Positions 19,279-29,419 of a DNA stretch of 64,000 nt are shown piece after piece; position 1 is the stretch's first letter, and every line of letters starts with the position of its first letter. The DNA comes from Pythium myriotylum. Lineage: Eukaryota; Oomycota; Peronosporomycetes; Pythiales; Pythiaceae. The stretch is from assembly GCA_023091665.1 (NCBI GenBank), contig JALJCQ010000001.1, positions 2,542,001-2,606,000 of the forward strand. Direction: 5' to 3'. The translations under genes and the position numbers were made by a program. Below the pieces are notes generated by a model. It saw nothing but the letters and a program-made list of their open reading frames with translations, had not been told where the DNA came from and did no database searches.

Positions 19279-19821
19279 TTAGGCCTCCGACGGCACGACG
19301 GTGCCCGGTGCATCCACAGATCCGCTGGTGCTGGGGCGCTTGCTGTGGGGACGACCGCCGAAGCTGCCATCGAAGCTGCCACGCGGCGGGCGACGACCAT
19401 GGCCGTGAGGGCGGCTGCCGTCGAAGCTGCCGTCAAAGCTGCCGTCGAAGCTACCGTGACGGGGGTGAGGGTGACGACCGTGAGGGCGGCTGCCATCGAA
19501 GCTACCATCGAAGCTGCCGTGAGGAGGGTGCGGGCGACGACCGTGAGGACGGCTGCCGTCGAAGCTGCCGTCGAACGGAGGACGACCGCCGTGGCTGCCG
19601 TCCAAGCTGCCGTGTGGGCGGCGGCGCTTGTCCTTGTTGCGCTTGGGCTTGTCCTGAGCGTCGCCAGATCCGCTGGCCATGGTCGCGGACTCGACCTCTC
19701 CGACTTCGGCGATGGCGGCGCGGAGGTGGCGTCCCTCGTGGTTGGCGGCGTTGGCGAAGTCGCCGGCGAGCACGACGGCGGCGCAGACAGCGAGCGTGCA
19801 GAGCTTGCGGAAGGAGAGCAT
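19279..19821 (-). CDS. secreted RxLR-like SFDGS-repeat protein (type B), copy 1
   Basis: 180 aa. Signal peptide MLSFRKLCTLAVCAAVVLAGDFANA; then an R-H-L-R tetrapeptide at residues 31-34 followed by an acidic EVGEVES stretch. A basic linker (KPKRNKDKRRR) leads into a repeat region of GSFDGS and RPHGRHPHPRHGSFDGS units, His/Arg/Pro-rich. The C-terminus ends VDAPGTVVPSEA, shared with copy 3 (29420-30076) but not with copy 2. Copy 1 is 38 residues shorter than copy 3 because it has fewer repeats. Nothing enzymatic is visible; a structural or host-interacting secreted role is possible. Confidence 0.78.
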   Translation of the reverse strand: MLSFRKLCTLAVCAAVVLAGDFANAANHEGRHLRAAIAEVGEVESATMASGSGDAQDKPKRNKDKRRRPHGSLDGSHGGRPPFDGSFDGSRPHGRRPHPPHGSFDGSFDGSRPHGRHPHPRHGSFDGSFDGSFDGSRPHGHGRRPPRGSFDGSFGGRPHSKRPSTSGSVDAPGTVVPSEA

Positions 19822-20804
19822 GGCTTGTGTTTGTGTTTGGTTGATGCGCTCGGGTCGGGTGGGCGGGCGGGAGGGCTTGGCTTGGCTTGGCTCGGGTTAG
19901 TGAGCTGGTTGGGAGTCTTGCGCTCGAGCCCGAGTGTTGGAGAGTGAGTCCTGCAGCCGCCATCGTCGAGAGCGACCGCAGCGGCCTCGACGGTGGATAA
20001 CAACTGCCCATGATGGCGAGTTGCGACTCGTCATGGCGTTGAAGGCGTTCCACCATGGGTGATTGTCGTCCGAGACCACGTATTCGTCTCGTGATCAGCT
20101 CCCACGAGCGACAGCAGTCTGTTCACCCCGCACCTTCGGCGGGCTCAGATGGACACAACGCACGGTCGAAGGCATCCGGAGTCGGGTGTCCCATCAACAG
20201 AGAGAGGCCACGTGAGCCGACGGATTCTGTCTTCTGGTGCGAGAGATCGACGCCCGACTCGACTCGACTCTTGAGGCGTCTGTCTATCGCGCGATGAGCT
20301 CCGTATTTCGGATCGGAAGGATGTGCGAACGGTACATGTACATGTACTATGGTGCACTGAGGCACTGAGGCAGGTGGACACGTTGGACTCAACGACTGCG
20401 TCTGTCTAGAGAAGCGTAGAGTACTAGTCGTCCGAGGGCTGGTGAAGGGAGGGCCACGAGAAGCCAGCATGCGAGGTCGCCGTCACTCCTCGAAGGTGTC
20501 TGGCTCAGGTGGTTGATAGTGAGATCAAGTGAGTTGGTAGAAAGTGCGTGTAGCTGTTGAGCAGACGCAGTGCTGTGATTGGCTGCCCTGTGATCAGCTC
20601 ACGCTGACATTGCGCTGGAACCGGCTGGTGGAGTTGGCATGGCTACACTCGGCTTTCCCAGTTCGCCAGAGTCCTACGCTACTGTATGGAGGCGAGGAAA
20701 GATCGGGGTGTCCATGGGGTGGAGAGTAGCTTTGCCGTCGACGTGTCGGGTCTCAGGTGTCTGTCCATCTGGTGCTGGGGCTCTCGCTGGACGAGACCTT
20801 GTCG

Positions 20805-20841
<37 letters not shown>

Positions 20842-20911
20842 ACGCATCTTGGAGATGGGAGATGGGAGGGTGGGGAAGCGTGTGTGTGTGTGTTATTAGC
20901 GGTAGTGTCCA
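19450..20911. repeat. direct repeat I (type B 5' half and promoter), left copy
   Basis: Almost identical to about 23211-24670 at an offset of about 3761 bp and, inverted, to about 28332-29791. It covers the 5' part of the type B gene and ~1.1 kb upstream. Differences seen are in GT microsatellite length and after GTAGTGTCCA, where the copies part. Confidence 0.85.
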
Positions 20912-23009
20912 TTTACTGAAGACATCCGGATGATAGTGAAGTCTATTGAGTTGGACAAGTGGACCCTCATAGCTACGATAAACGGACCTAAAATAACTCA
21001 CGACTGACGGACCTAAAGTAACTCACCACTGACGAAGGTCAGTTTTGGTGTGGGGGAGGGATTGGCGTGACCCCGTCTGACGGTTGGATGAAGACTCGAT
21101 GACTAGCCTTCGCATCCATAGTAGTATGGGCCAACGCATTTACGTCTTGCTGTATGCGCAGAGATGGTTTTGCCAGTCTTGAATCGAGAGGTCATCCGCA
21201 ATCCTGCACGATTGTAGCAGTCGCGTAGAGCCGCTGCAGTTTGGGATAGTGCAGTGGTTTTTAGTAAATAACGCTCGAGCAGCCCGAGGATAAGACACTG
21301 TCCCTGATCAGGGCTTGGGAAACTTACATTGAAATTGGATGGGGGGTGATCAGGGACTTTCCGATTACCCCCACCTAACTCTAATGTATTTCTTCCGTAA
21401 TCCGGGACTCCCCGAATACCCCCCGCGTTTGCAGCCCTCCAGGGATTTCGCGGATCGACGTACGACGACTAAACGAGGATGCTCGACATGGTTGTTCGTG
21501 GTTTAGCTCGTCACGTGGCTCATGGCCCCGCTCCACTCAATACGCGTTGCTCCAGTGGAGCGATGATTGCGAGTGACGGCTCCCGGCCCAATAGGTCCTG
21601 GATTGCCCCGAGAGCCTTCATATGAATGTAGAGGTGCGTGTACGGGCTTCACCGATCTTCAACTGGTGGAAAGTTAAGTCGGCGTCCAAAAACACCGTGT
21701 AACCCCAGCGCTAGAGCTGCACATTCCGTGTCTTCTGGAAATACCCGAGTGCGAGAGCTCACCTACACTCTAGATGGGCGCCACTAGGCTCCCAGCGACG
21801 CAAGATCCCTCACGTCGATGATGCGTCCAAGTTCGCAGCGATTTTCATGACGCTCGATCGCAGCCAACTCGCCTCCCACAACGACAGCGATCACGATTGG
21901 GCTACCACCTTGCACGACGAGTTTGCGGGCGTCCGGAGGCTTCACGTCCTCACATGCGTTCAGATAATATGACACTGGCGACATCAACACCCACCGGACG
22001 TTCGGACACTCGGTGGCTCAAAGAACAAGCTCGCGCTTTTCAGTGACCTCACGGTTGGAGGATGAATAGAGAAAGAAAAGACAGAGGCTGAATTAGCTTT
22101 TGACCACGCAAGTAAAAGTTAGTGTGCTCTGGGAGTTCCAGCTTCCATGACCGTGTTCCTACTTGACTATTCGACGGTTGTACACTAGGACGCGTCTCTC
22201 CTGGACTTCGCCCGATGGACACGTCGTTCTTTGACGAGGCTCCAAAGGTAGTCCTGGATCACTGGAACTACGCAACGACGAGGAAGGCTCATGTCCAACG
22301 CTGGCATGGAGTGCACGAAGAGTCTAACCTCGCCAAGCAGGACTCCGACAATATGTATTGTTTGATAGTCGGCTCGGACGACGAGACAATCACTCATTGC
22401 AATACCACAATCTTTTTAGAACATCGTTGCAATGGTTTGCGATGCTATGGAACATGCAAAAAAAAGAAAGCAGTTCTGGAAGCTTTCCCCGTTCTTCTGT
22501 GGTGGGTTCATCCTCTTCGTGTTTAGCGCAGATGATGGCATTGGAAGTGTGTAGGTCGCACAAAAAAAGAGAGAGAACGACATAGTTGAGTGGTCTCTTC
22601 TTGGCGTGCGTGCTCGCAGCCACTCGGACGCCTCTGAGGTCTACTCAGCACGAGAAGCACGACACATGGAGGAAGGCTAGCTTCAATCCCCAATCCTGTG
22701 GCATTGTAGTAGCGTCAGGAAACATGGAGATACATTGTGACAGAACAGATTGAATGAAGATATTATTGAGACCAAACAGATTAAACCGAAGAGAAAAAAA
22801 GAGGAGAAAGGGAACACTCATCCGAACAGTGAGAGCGACGGCACAAAGGCACCACTCGACTCGACTCGACTCGACACGACGCGACGCGACCCGACTGGGC
22901 TGAACTGAATGAGGTGGGCTGGACTGAGATTCAAAGCATCGACTCTACACACCACGACCACTGAGCCGCGAGCTGCTGCAACGTTGAGCGAGCAAGCGAG
23001 GCCACCGCT
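19822..23009. other. type B copy 1 upstream region plus left-arm-specific insert
   Basis: 19822-20911 belongs to direct repeat I; it contains a CTCGCAT-type heptad array (about 20815-20845) and a short GT run. 20912 to about 22736 is not found elsewhere in the window. It holds a two-unit ~28-nt tandem repeat near 20990-21035 (unit contains GACGGACCTAAA) and short orphan frames. 22737-23009 is the 3' flank of the type C gene, repeated from 25029 on. Confidence 0.6.
21784..21990 (-). other. short orphan reading frame in the insert
   Basis: About 68 codons with a coding-like, balanced composition (SYYLNACEDVKPPDARKLV, then GGSPIVIAVVVGGELAAIE). No family is recognised; the frame continues ~40 nt upstream before a TGA. 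Possibly a fragment of a gene carried in with the insert. Confidence 0.25.
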
Positions 23010-23582
23010 TTACTCGGAGCCGCCGACATCCGGACGCTTGGTGCCGCTGTGGCTGCCGCGACCGTGGCCTCCGCGAGGAGGACGGCCACCGTGCGGGCGG
23101 CTACCATCGAAGCTGCCGTGCGGAGGGTGTGGGCGGCTGCCGTCGAAGCTGCCGTGCGGAGGGTGCGGGTGACGACCATGAGGACGGCTTCCGTCGAAGC
23201 TACCATCGAAGCTACCGTGACGGGGGTGAGGGTGACGACCGTGAGGGCGGCTGCCATCGAAGCTACCATCGAAGCTGCCGTGAGGAGGGTGCGGGCGACG
23301 ACCGTGAGGACGGCTGCCGTCGAAGCTGCCGTCGAACGGAGGACGACCGCCGTGGCTACCGTCCAAGCTGCCGTGTGGGCGGCGGCGCTTGTCCTTGTTG
23401 CGCTTGGGCTTGTCCTGAGCGTCGCCAGATCCGCTGGCCATGGTCGCGGACTCGACCTCTCCGACTTCGGCGATGGCGGCGCGGAGGTGGCGTCCCTCGT
23501 GGTTGGCGGCGTTGGCGAAGTCGCCGGCGAGCACGACGGCGGCGCAGACAGCGAGCGTGCAGAGCTTGCGGAAGGAGAGCAT
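23010..23582 (-). CDS. secreted RxLR-like SFDGS-repeat protein, B/C chimera (type B copy 2)
   Basis: 190 aa. Residues 1 to about 135 are those of the type B proteins (signal peptide MLSFRKLCTLAVC..., RHLR at 31-34, then GSFDGS repeats). The C-terminal part (RPHPPHGSFDGSRPHGG to TKRPDVGGSE) is that of the type C proteins, and so is the 3' flank down to about 22737. The switch lies inside the repeats at about 23178, exactly where the long palindromic arm ends. It is best read as a recombinant of a B and a C gene, still an intact reading frame. Confidence 0.78.
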   Translation of the reverse strand: MLSFRKLCTLAVCAAVVLAGDFANAANHEGRHLRAAIAEVGEVESATMASGSGDAQDKPKRNKDKRRRPHGSLDGSHGGRPPFDGSFDGSRPHGRRPHPPHGSFDGSFDGSRPHGRHPHPRHGSFDGSFDGSRPHGRHPHPPHGSFDGSRPHPPHGSFDGSRPHGGRPPRGGHGRGSHSGTKRPDVGGSE

Positions 23583-24565
23583 GGCTTGTGTTTGTGTTTG
23601 GTTGATGCGCTCGGGTCGGGTGGGCGGGCGGGAGGGCTTGGCTTGGCTTGGCTCGGGTTAGTGAGCTGGTTGGGAGTCTTGCGCTCGAGCCCGAGTGTTG
23701 GAGAGTGAGTCCTGCAGCCGCCATCGTCGAGAGCGACCGCAGCGGCCTCGACGGTGGATAACAACTGCCCATGATGGCGAGTTGCGACTCGTCATGGCGT
23801 TGAAGGCGTTCCACCATGGGTGATTGTCGTCCGAGACCACGTATTCGTCTCGTGATCAGCTCCCACGAGCGACAGCAGTCTGTTCACCCCGCACCTTCGG
23901 CGGGCTCAGATGGACACAACGCACGGTCGAAGGCATCCGGAGTCGGGTGTCCCATCAACAGAGAGAGGCCACGTGAGCCGACGGATTCTGTCTTCTGGTG
24001 CGAGAGATCGACGCCCGACTCGACTCGACTCTTGAGGCGTCTGTCTATCGCGCGATGAGCTCCGTATTTCGGATCGGAAGGATGTGCGAACGGTACATGT
24101 ACATGTACTATGGTGCACTGAGGCACTGAGGCAGGTGGACACGTTGGACTCAACGACTGCGTCTGTCTAGAGAAGCGTAGAGTACTAGTCGTCCGAGGGC
24201 TGGTGAAGGGAGGGCCACGAGAAGCCAGCATGCGAGGTCGCCGTCACTCCTCGAAGGTGTCTGGCTCAGGTGGTTGATAGTGAGATCAAGTGAGTTGGTA
24301 GAAAGTGCGTGTAGCTGTTGAGCAGACGCAGTGCTGTGATTGGCTGCCCTGTGATCAGCTCACGCTGACATTGCGCTGGAACCGGCTGGTGGAGTTGGCA
24401 TGGCTACACTCGGCTTTCCCAGTTCGCCAGAGTCCTACGCTACTGTATGGAGGCGAGGAAAGATCGGGGTGTCCATGGGGTGGAGAGTAGCTTTGCCGTC
24501 GACGTGTCGGGTCTCAGGTGTCTGTCCATCTGGTGCTGGGGCTCTCGCTGGACGAGACCTTGTCG

Positions 24566-24602
<37 letters not shown>

Positions 24603-25301
24603 ACGCATCTTGGAGATGGGAGATGGGAGGGTGGGGAAGCGTGTGTGTGTGTTATTAGCGGTAGTGTCCACCGACTGAAGGCGTCATGGGTGTTGTGCTG
24701 ACTACTGGGGTGTTGTGGACGACGACGATGTGGGCTGGCGGTTTGGTGGTGTAGGTCGTAGAGAGTCGAGATCGAAGATGGAGGCTATTACTCGGATAGC
24801 TGAGACGCTATGCGTTCCTGGGTTCCCGTGGTCGTACAGAGCATAAGAGAGAGCGAGAGCGGGAGAGCTTCGCGGTGTCTTGTCGGCGTGTATGCTCGCA
24901 GCGCCGTGCGCGGTCGGAGGAAGGTTAGCTGCGCGAAAGATAGCTCGCAGTCCTGTGGCTTTGTCCATCGCATCGCCTCCAAGGCTTCGAAATCTAGGGA
25001 CAACCATGCGGAAGCATGCAGACGCATCGTGACAGAACAGATTGAATGAAGAAATTATTGAGACCAAACAGATTAAACCGAAGAGAAAAAAAGAGGAGAA
25101 AGGGAACACTCATCCGAACAGTGAGAGCGACGGCACAAAGGCACCACTCGACTCGACTCGACTCGACACGACGCGACGCGACCCGACTGGGCTGAACTGA
25201 ATGAGGTGGGCTGGACTGAGATTCAAAGCATCGACTCTACACACCACGACCACTGAGCCGCGAGCTGCTGCAACGTTGAGCGAGCAAGCGAGGCCACCGC
25301 T
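23583..25301. other. intergenic between B/C chimera and type C copy 1
   Basis: No convincing gene. Contains the type B upstream region, the CTCGCAT heptad array (about 24568-24605), a GT microsatellite and the 3' flank of type C with a CGACT pentamer array (about 25148-25175). Frames here recur in all copies because the DNA is duplicated, which is not evidence of coding. Confidence 0.55.
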
Positions 25302-25976
25302 TTACTCGGAGCCGCCGACATCCGGACGCTTGGTGCCGCTGTGGCTGCCGCGACCGTGGCCTCCGCGAGGAGGACGGCCACCGTGCGGGCGGCTACCATC
25401 GAAGCTGCCGTGCGGAGGGTGCGGGCGGCTGCCGTCGAAGCTGCCGTGCGGAGGGCGCGGGCGACGGCCATGCGGACGGCTTCCGTCGAAGCTGCCCGAG
25501 AAGTCACGCGGCGGGCCGTGGAAGCTGCCATCGAAGCTGCCATGCGGAGGGCGCGGGGGGCGACCGTGGGGGCGGCTACCGTCGAAGCTTCCCGGGAAGT
25601 CTCCCTCGCCGCCGACTTCGCCGCCGACACTGCCGCGGCCATGTCCGCGACCTCCACGAGGAGGACGGCCGCCGCGGCTACCATCGAACGGAGGACGACC
25701 GCCGCGGCTTCCGTCAAACGGAGGACGGCCGTCGAAGCTGCCGTCGAACGGAGGAGGACCACGGTGGCTGCCGTCGAAGCTTCCGCGAGGCGGTCGGTCG
25801 CCTCCCTTGCGGGATCCGGAGATCTCGCGGAAGTCGTAGCTGGGCGTGTCGGCTTCGGCGCGGAGTCGACGGACGGCGTGCTGGTTGTTGTTGTCGACCT
25901 GTTCGGCCTGGGTTGGTGCGGCGACGAGGACGGCGGCGCAGACAGCGAGGGTGGCAAGCTTGCGGAGCGAGAACAT
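25302..25976 (-). CDS. secreted RxLR-like SFDGS/RPP-repeat protein (type C), copy 1
   Basis: 224 aa from the ATG at 25976 (the frame upstream has only a TTG). Signal peptide MFSLRKLATLAVCAAVLVAAPTQA, then R-R-L-R at residues 36-39 followed by AEADTPSYDFRE, an acidic stretch. The remainder is Gly/Arg/Pro/Phe/Asp-rich: SFDGSHRGPPPF, FDGSRGGRPP units, a Gly-rich spacer, and RPHGRRPRPPHGSFDGS units, ending TKRPDVGGSE. Its mirror copy (27026-27700) is identical in translation. The signal peptide is clearly related to type B (RKLxTLAVCAAV), so B and C share ancestry. Confidence 0.8.
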   Translation of the reverse strand: MFSLRKLATLAVCAAVLVAAPTQAEQVDNNNQHAVRRLRAEADTPSYDFREISGSRKGGDRPPRGSFDGSHRGPPPFDGSFDGRPPFDGSRGGRPPFDGSRGGRPPRGGRGHGRGSVGGEVGGEGDFPGSFDGSRPHGRPPRPPHGSFDGSFHGPPRDFSGSFDGSRPHGRRPRPPHGSFDGSRPHPPHGSFDGSRPHGGRPPRGGHGRGSHSGTKRPDVGGSE

Positions 25977-27025
25977 GGTTTGCGCTCTTGAGTGTGCGAG
26001 TGCGAGTGGGTTTGTTTGGTAGTTGGGTTGGTGGGTTGCTGGGTTGCTGGTTGCTTGGTAGCTGGCCAATTCGGGAATGAGTCTTTTTGCAGTGAGAGAT
26101 CGTCTCGAAGAAATTGGATACGCTCAGTGTCTACTTGGTTGGATGGGATGCTGTCATGTGGGGAGTCCGATGGAGAGGGTTGCTGCGATCTTTCCGATCA
26201 GCCCTCGGTCGTATCAATATAACTCTCTGGTACGCTCGTCTGGCTCGAGTTCCGACCATTCTGGTTGTGCTCATCTTGACATAGCGTCACTGTTGAAAGC
26301 CCATGCGGTGTGGTGATGATGGTTGTTGAGATCAGCTCTCGCTAAAACAGCCTGGTCTGGAGGCACGTTCGGATGATATGCATGGGTCAAAAAGCTCAAC
26401 GCAGTCCCTGTGGCTCTTGAGCAGGCAGGCGCTCGGTCCGTAACTCTTGCGGACAGGATGGTAAACGTGGCGTTGGACTGACAGTGAGATGACCGACGAG
26501 ATAGATCGCCGCGGTCTGATTGGCTCGATGCTCTGCCTTGCGTCGTGCGGCAACAGTGAGATACTGCAGATCGCCATACGATAGGACGACGCGTCTCCAT
26601 GATCAGCCCTATTAGTCTGTTCGTCAGTGAGACTGCCCGGCCTTTTCAGTACCGCCTCAAACTGCGCAGAGACCTTGCAGAGCCACTAGCTGATCCCATC
26701 TGCACCGACTGCACCAAGATGAGCGTCGAAAGTCTCTGAGATTTACGCGTCACTCGAGCCAGACGAGCGTACCAGAGAGTTATATTGATACGACCGAGGG
26801 CTGATCGGAAAGATCGCAGCAACCCTCTCCATCGGACTCCCCACATGACAGCATCCCATCCAACCAAGTAGACACTGAGCGTATCCAATTTCTTCGAGAC
26901 GATCTCTCACTGCAAAAAGACTCATTCCCGAATTGGCCAGCTACCAAGCAACCAGCAACCCAGCAACCCACCAACCCAACTACCAAACAAACCCACTCGC
27001 ACTCGCACACTCAAGAGCGCAAACC
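25977..27025. other. palindrome centre: shared divergent upstream region
   Basis: Two identical type C upstream regions face each other across a 501-bp non-palindromic spacer (26251-26751). Frames across the spacer have no family match. CCAACC/CAGCAACC short repeats precede each start codon. Confidence 0.6.
26251..26751. other. unique spacer of the inner palindrome
   Basis: Sequence between the arms; the last paired bases are GGCTCGAGT (ends 26250) and ACTCGAGCC (starts 26752). No gene is seen in it. Confidence 0.7.
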
Positions 27026-27700
27026 ATGTTCTCGCTCCGCAAGCTTGCCACCCTCGCTGTCTGCGCCGCCGTCCTCGTCGCCGCACCAACCCAGGCCGAA
27101 CAGGTCGACAACAACAACCAGCACGCCGTCCGTCGACTCCGCGCCGAAGCCGACACGCCCAGCTACGACTTCCGCGAGATCTCCGGATCCCGCAAGGGAG
27201 GCGACCGACCGCCTCGCGGAAGCTTCGACGGCAGCCACCGTGGTCCTCCTCCGTTCGACGGCAGCTTCGACGGCCGTCCTCCGTTTGACGGAAGCCGCGG
27301 CGGTCGTCCTCCGTTCGATGGTAGCCGCGGCGGCCGTCCTCCTCGTGGAGGTCGCGGACATGGCCGCGGCAGTGTCGGCGGCGAAGTCGGCGGCGAGGGA
27401 GACTTCCCGGGAAGCTTCGACGGTAGCCGCCCCCACGGTCGCCCCCCGCGCCCTCCGCATGGCAGCTTCGATGGCAGCTTCCACGGCCCGCCGCGTGACT
27501 TCTCGGGCAGCTTCGACGGAAGCCGTCCGCATGGCCGTCGCCCGCGCCCTCCGCACGGCAGCTTCGACGGCAGCCGCCCGCACCCTCCGCACGGCAGCTT
27601 CGATGGTAGCCGCCCGCACGGTGGCCGTCCTCCTCGCGGAGGCCACGGTCGCGGCAGCCACAGCGGCACCAAGCGTCCGGATGTCGGCGGCTCCGAGTAA
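27026..27700 (+). CDS. secreted RxLR-like SFDGS/RPP-repeat protein (type C), copy 2
   Basis: Same 224-aa product as copy 1: signal peptide MFSLRKLATLAVCAAVLVAAPTQA, RRLR at residues 36-39, acidic stretch, then FDGS/GGRPP repeats. It lies head-to-head with copy 1, about 1.05 kb between start codons, so both have the same proximal upstream sequence. Identity between the two arms implies very recent duplication or continuing gene conversion. Confidence 0.8.
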   Translation: MFSLRKLATLAVCAAVLVAAPTQAEQVDNNNQHAVRRLRAEADTPSYDFREISGSRKGGDRPPRGSFDGSHRGPPPFDGSFDGRPPFDGSRGGRPPFDGSRGGRPPRGGRGHGRGSVGGEVGGEGDFPGSFDGSRPHGRPPRPPHGSFDGSFHGPPRDFSGSFDGSRPHGRRPRPPHGSFDGSRPHPPHGSFDGSRPHGGRPPRGGHGRGSHSGTKRPDVGGSE

Positions 27701-28399
27701 AGCGGTGGCCTCGCTTGCTCGCTCAACGTTGCAGCAGCTCGCGGCTCAGTGGTCGTGGTGTGTAGAGTCGATGCTTTGAATCTCAGTCCAGCCCACCTCA
27801 TTCAGTTCAGCCCAGTCGGGTCGCGTCGCGTCGTGTCGAGTCGAGTCGAGTCGAGTGGTGCCTTTGTGCCGTCGCTCTCACTGTTCGGATGAGTGTTCCC
27901 TTTCTCCTCTTTTTTTCTCTTCGGTTTAATCTGTTTGGTCTCAATAATTTCTTCATTCAATCTGTTCTGTCACGATGCGTCTGCATGCTTCCGCATGGTT
28001 GTCCCTAGATTTCGAAGCCTTGGAGGCGATGCGATGGACAAAGCCACAGGACTGCGAGCTATCTTTCGCGCAGCTAACCTTCCTCCGACCGCGCACGGCG
28101 CTGCGAGCATACACGCCGACAAGACACCGCGAAGCTCTCCCGCTCTCGCTCTCTCTTATGCTCTGTACGACCACGGGAACCCAGGAACGCATAGCGTCTC
28201 AGCTATCCGAGTAATAGCCTCCATCTTCGATCTCGACTCTCTACGACCTACACCACCAAACCGCCAGCCCACATCGTCGTCGTCCACAACACCCCAGTAG
28301 TCAGCACAACACCCATGACGCCTTCAGTCGGTGGACACTACCGCTAATAACACACACACACGCTTCCCCACCCTCCCATCTCCCATCTCCAAGATGCGT

Positions 28400-28436
<37 letters not shown>

Positions 28437-29419
28437 CGACAAGGTCTCGTCCAGCGAGAGCCCCAGCACCAGATGGACAGACACCTGAGACCCGACACGT
28501 CGACGGCAAAGCTACTCTCCACCCCATGGACACCCCGATCTTTCCTCGCCTCCATACAGTAGCGTAGGACTCTGGCGAACTGGGAAAGCCGAGTGTAGCC
28601 ATGCCAACTCCACCAGCCGGTTCCAGCGCAATGTCAGCGTGAGCTGATCACAGGGCAGCCAATCACAGCACTGCGTCTGCTCAACAGCTACACGCACTTT
28701 CTACCAACTCACTTGATCTCACTATCAACCACCTGAGCCAGACACCTTCGAGGAGTGACGGCGACCTCGCATGCTGGCTTCTCGTGGCCCTCCCTTCACC
28801 AGCCCTCGGACGACTAGTACTCTACGCTTCTCTAGACAGACGCAGTCGTTGAGTCCAACGTGTCCACCTGCCTCAGTGCCTCAGTGCACCATAGTACATG
28901 TACATGTACCGTTCGCACATCCTTCCGATCCGAAATACGGAGCTCATCGCGCGATAGACAGACGCCTCAAGAGTCGAGTCGAGTCGGGCGTCGATCTCTC
29001 GCACCAGAAGACAGAATCCGTCGGCTCACGTGGCCTCTCTCTGTTGATGGGACACCCGACTCCGGATGCCTTCGACCGTGCGTTGTGTCCATCTGAGCCC
29101 GCCGAAGGTGCGGGGTGAACAGACTGCTGTCGCTCGTGGGAGCTGATCACGAGACGAATACGTGGTCTCGGACGACAATCACCCATGGTGGAACGCCTTC
29201 AACGCCATGACGAGTCGCAACTCGCCATCATGGGCAGTTGTTATCCACCGTCGAGGCCGCTGCGGTCGCTCTCGACGATGGCGGCTGCAGGACTCACTCT
29301 CCAACACTCGAGCTCGAGCGCAAGACTCCCAACCAGCTCACTAACCCGAGCCAAGCCAAGCCAAGCCCTCCCGCCCGCCCACCCGACCCGAGCGCATCAA
29401 CCAAACACAAACACAAGCC
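27701..29419. other. intergenic, right-arm mirror of 23583-25301
   Basis: Inverted copy of the left-arm intergenic region, including the CGACT pentamer array (about 27827-27855), the GT run and the CTCGCAT heptads (about 28398-28435). No gene is called. Confidence 0.55.

Larger units (their letters stand above)
23179..26250. repeat. inner palindrome, left arm (3072 bp)
   Basis: Reverse complement of 26752-29823; paired positions sum to 53002 throughout. In the segments read base by base only one substitution was noticed, in the type B upstream region (CTCGAGCCCGAG against CTCGAGCTCGAG). It contains the B/C chimera's 5' part, ~1.7 kb of intergenic sequence and the whole type C copy 1. Confidence 0.9.

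Noticed and set aside
19201..19947. Long alternative frames on both strands over the type B genes (also at 22931, 29238 and 29294)
   Set aside because: Repetitive GSFDGS DNA keeps several frames open. Only the frame with a signal peptide and family N-terminus is shared with type C and type A in protein terms.
22840..28440. CRISPR-like arrays (CGACT pentamers, CTCGCAT heptads)
   Set aside because: They are contiguous microsatellites without spacers, in a eukaryotic genome.
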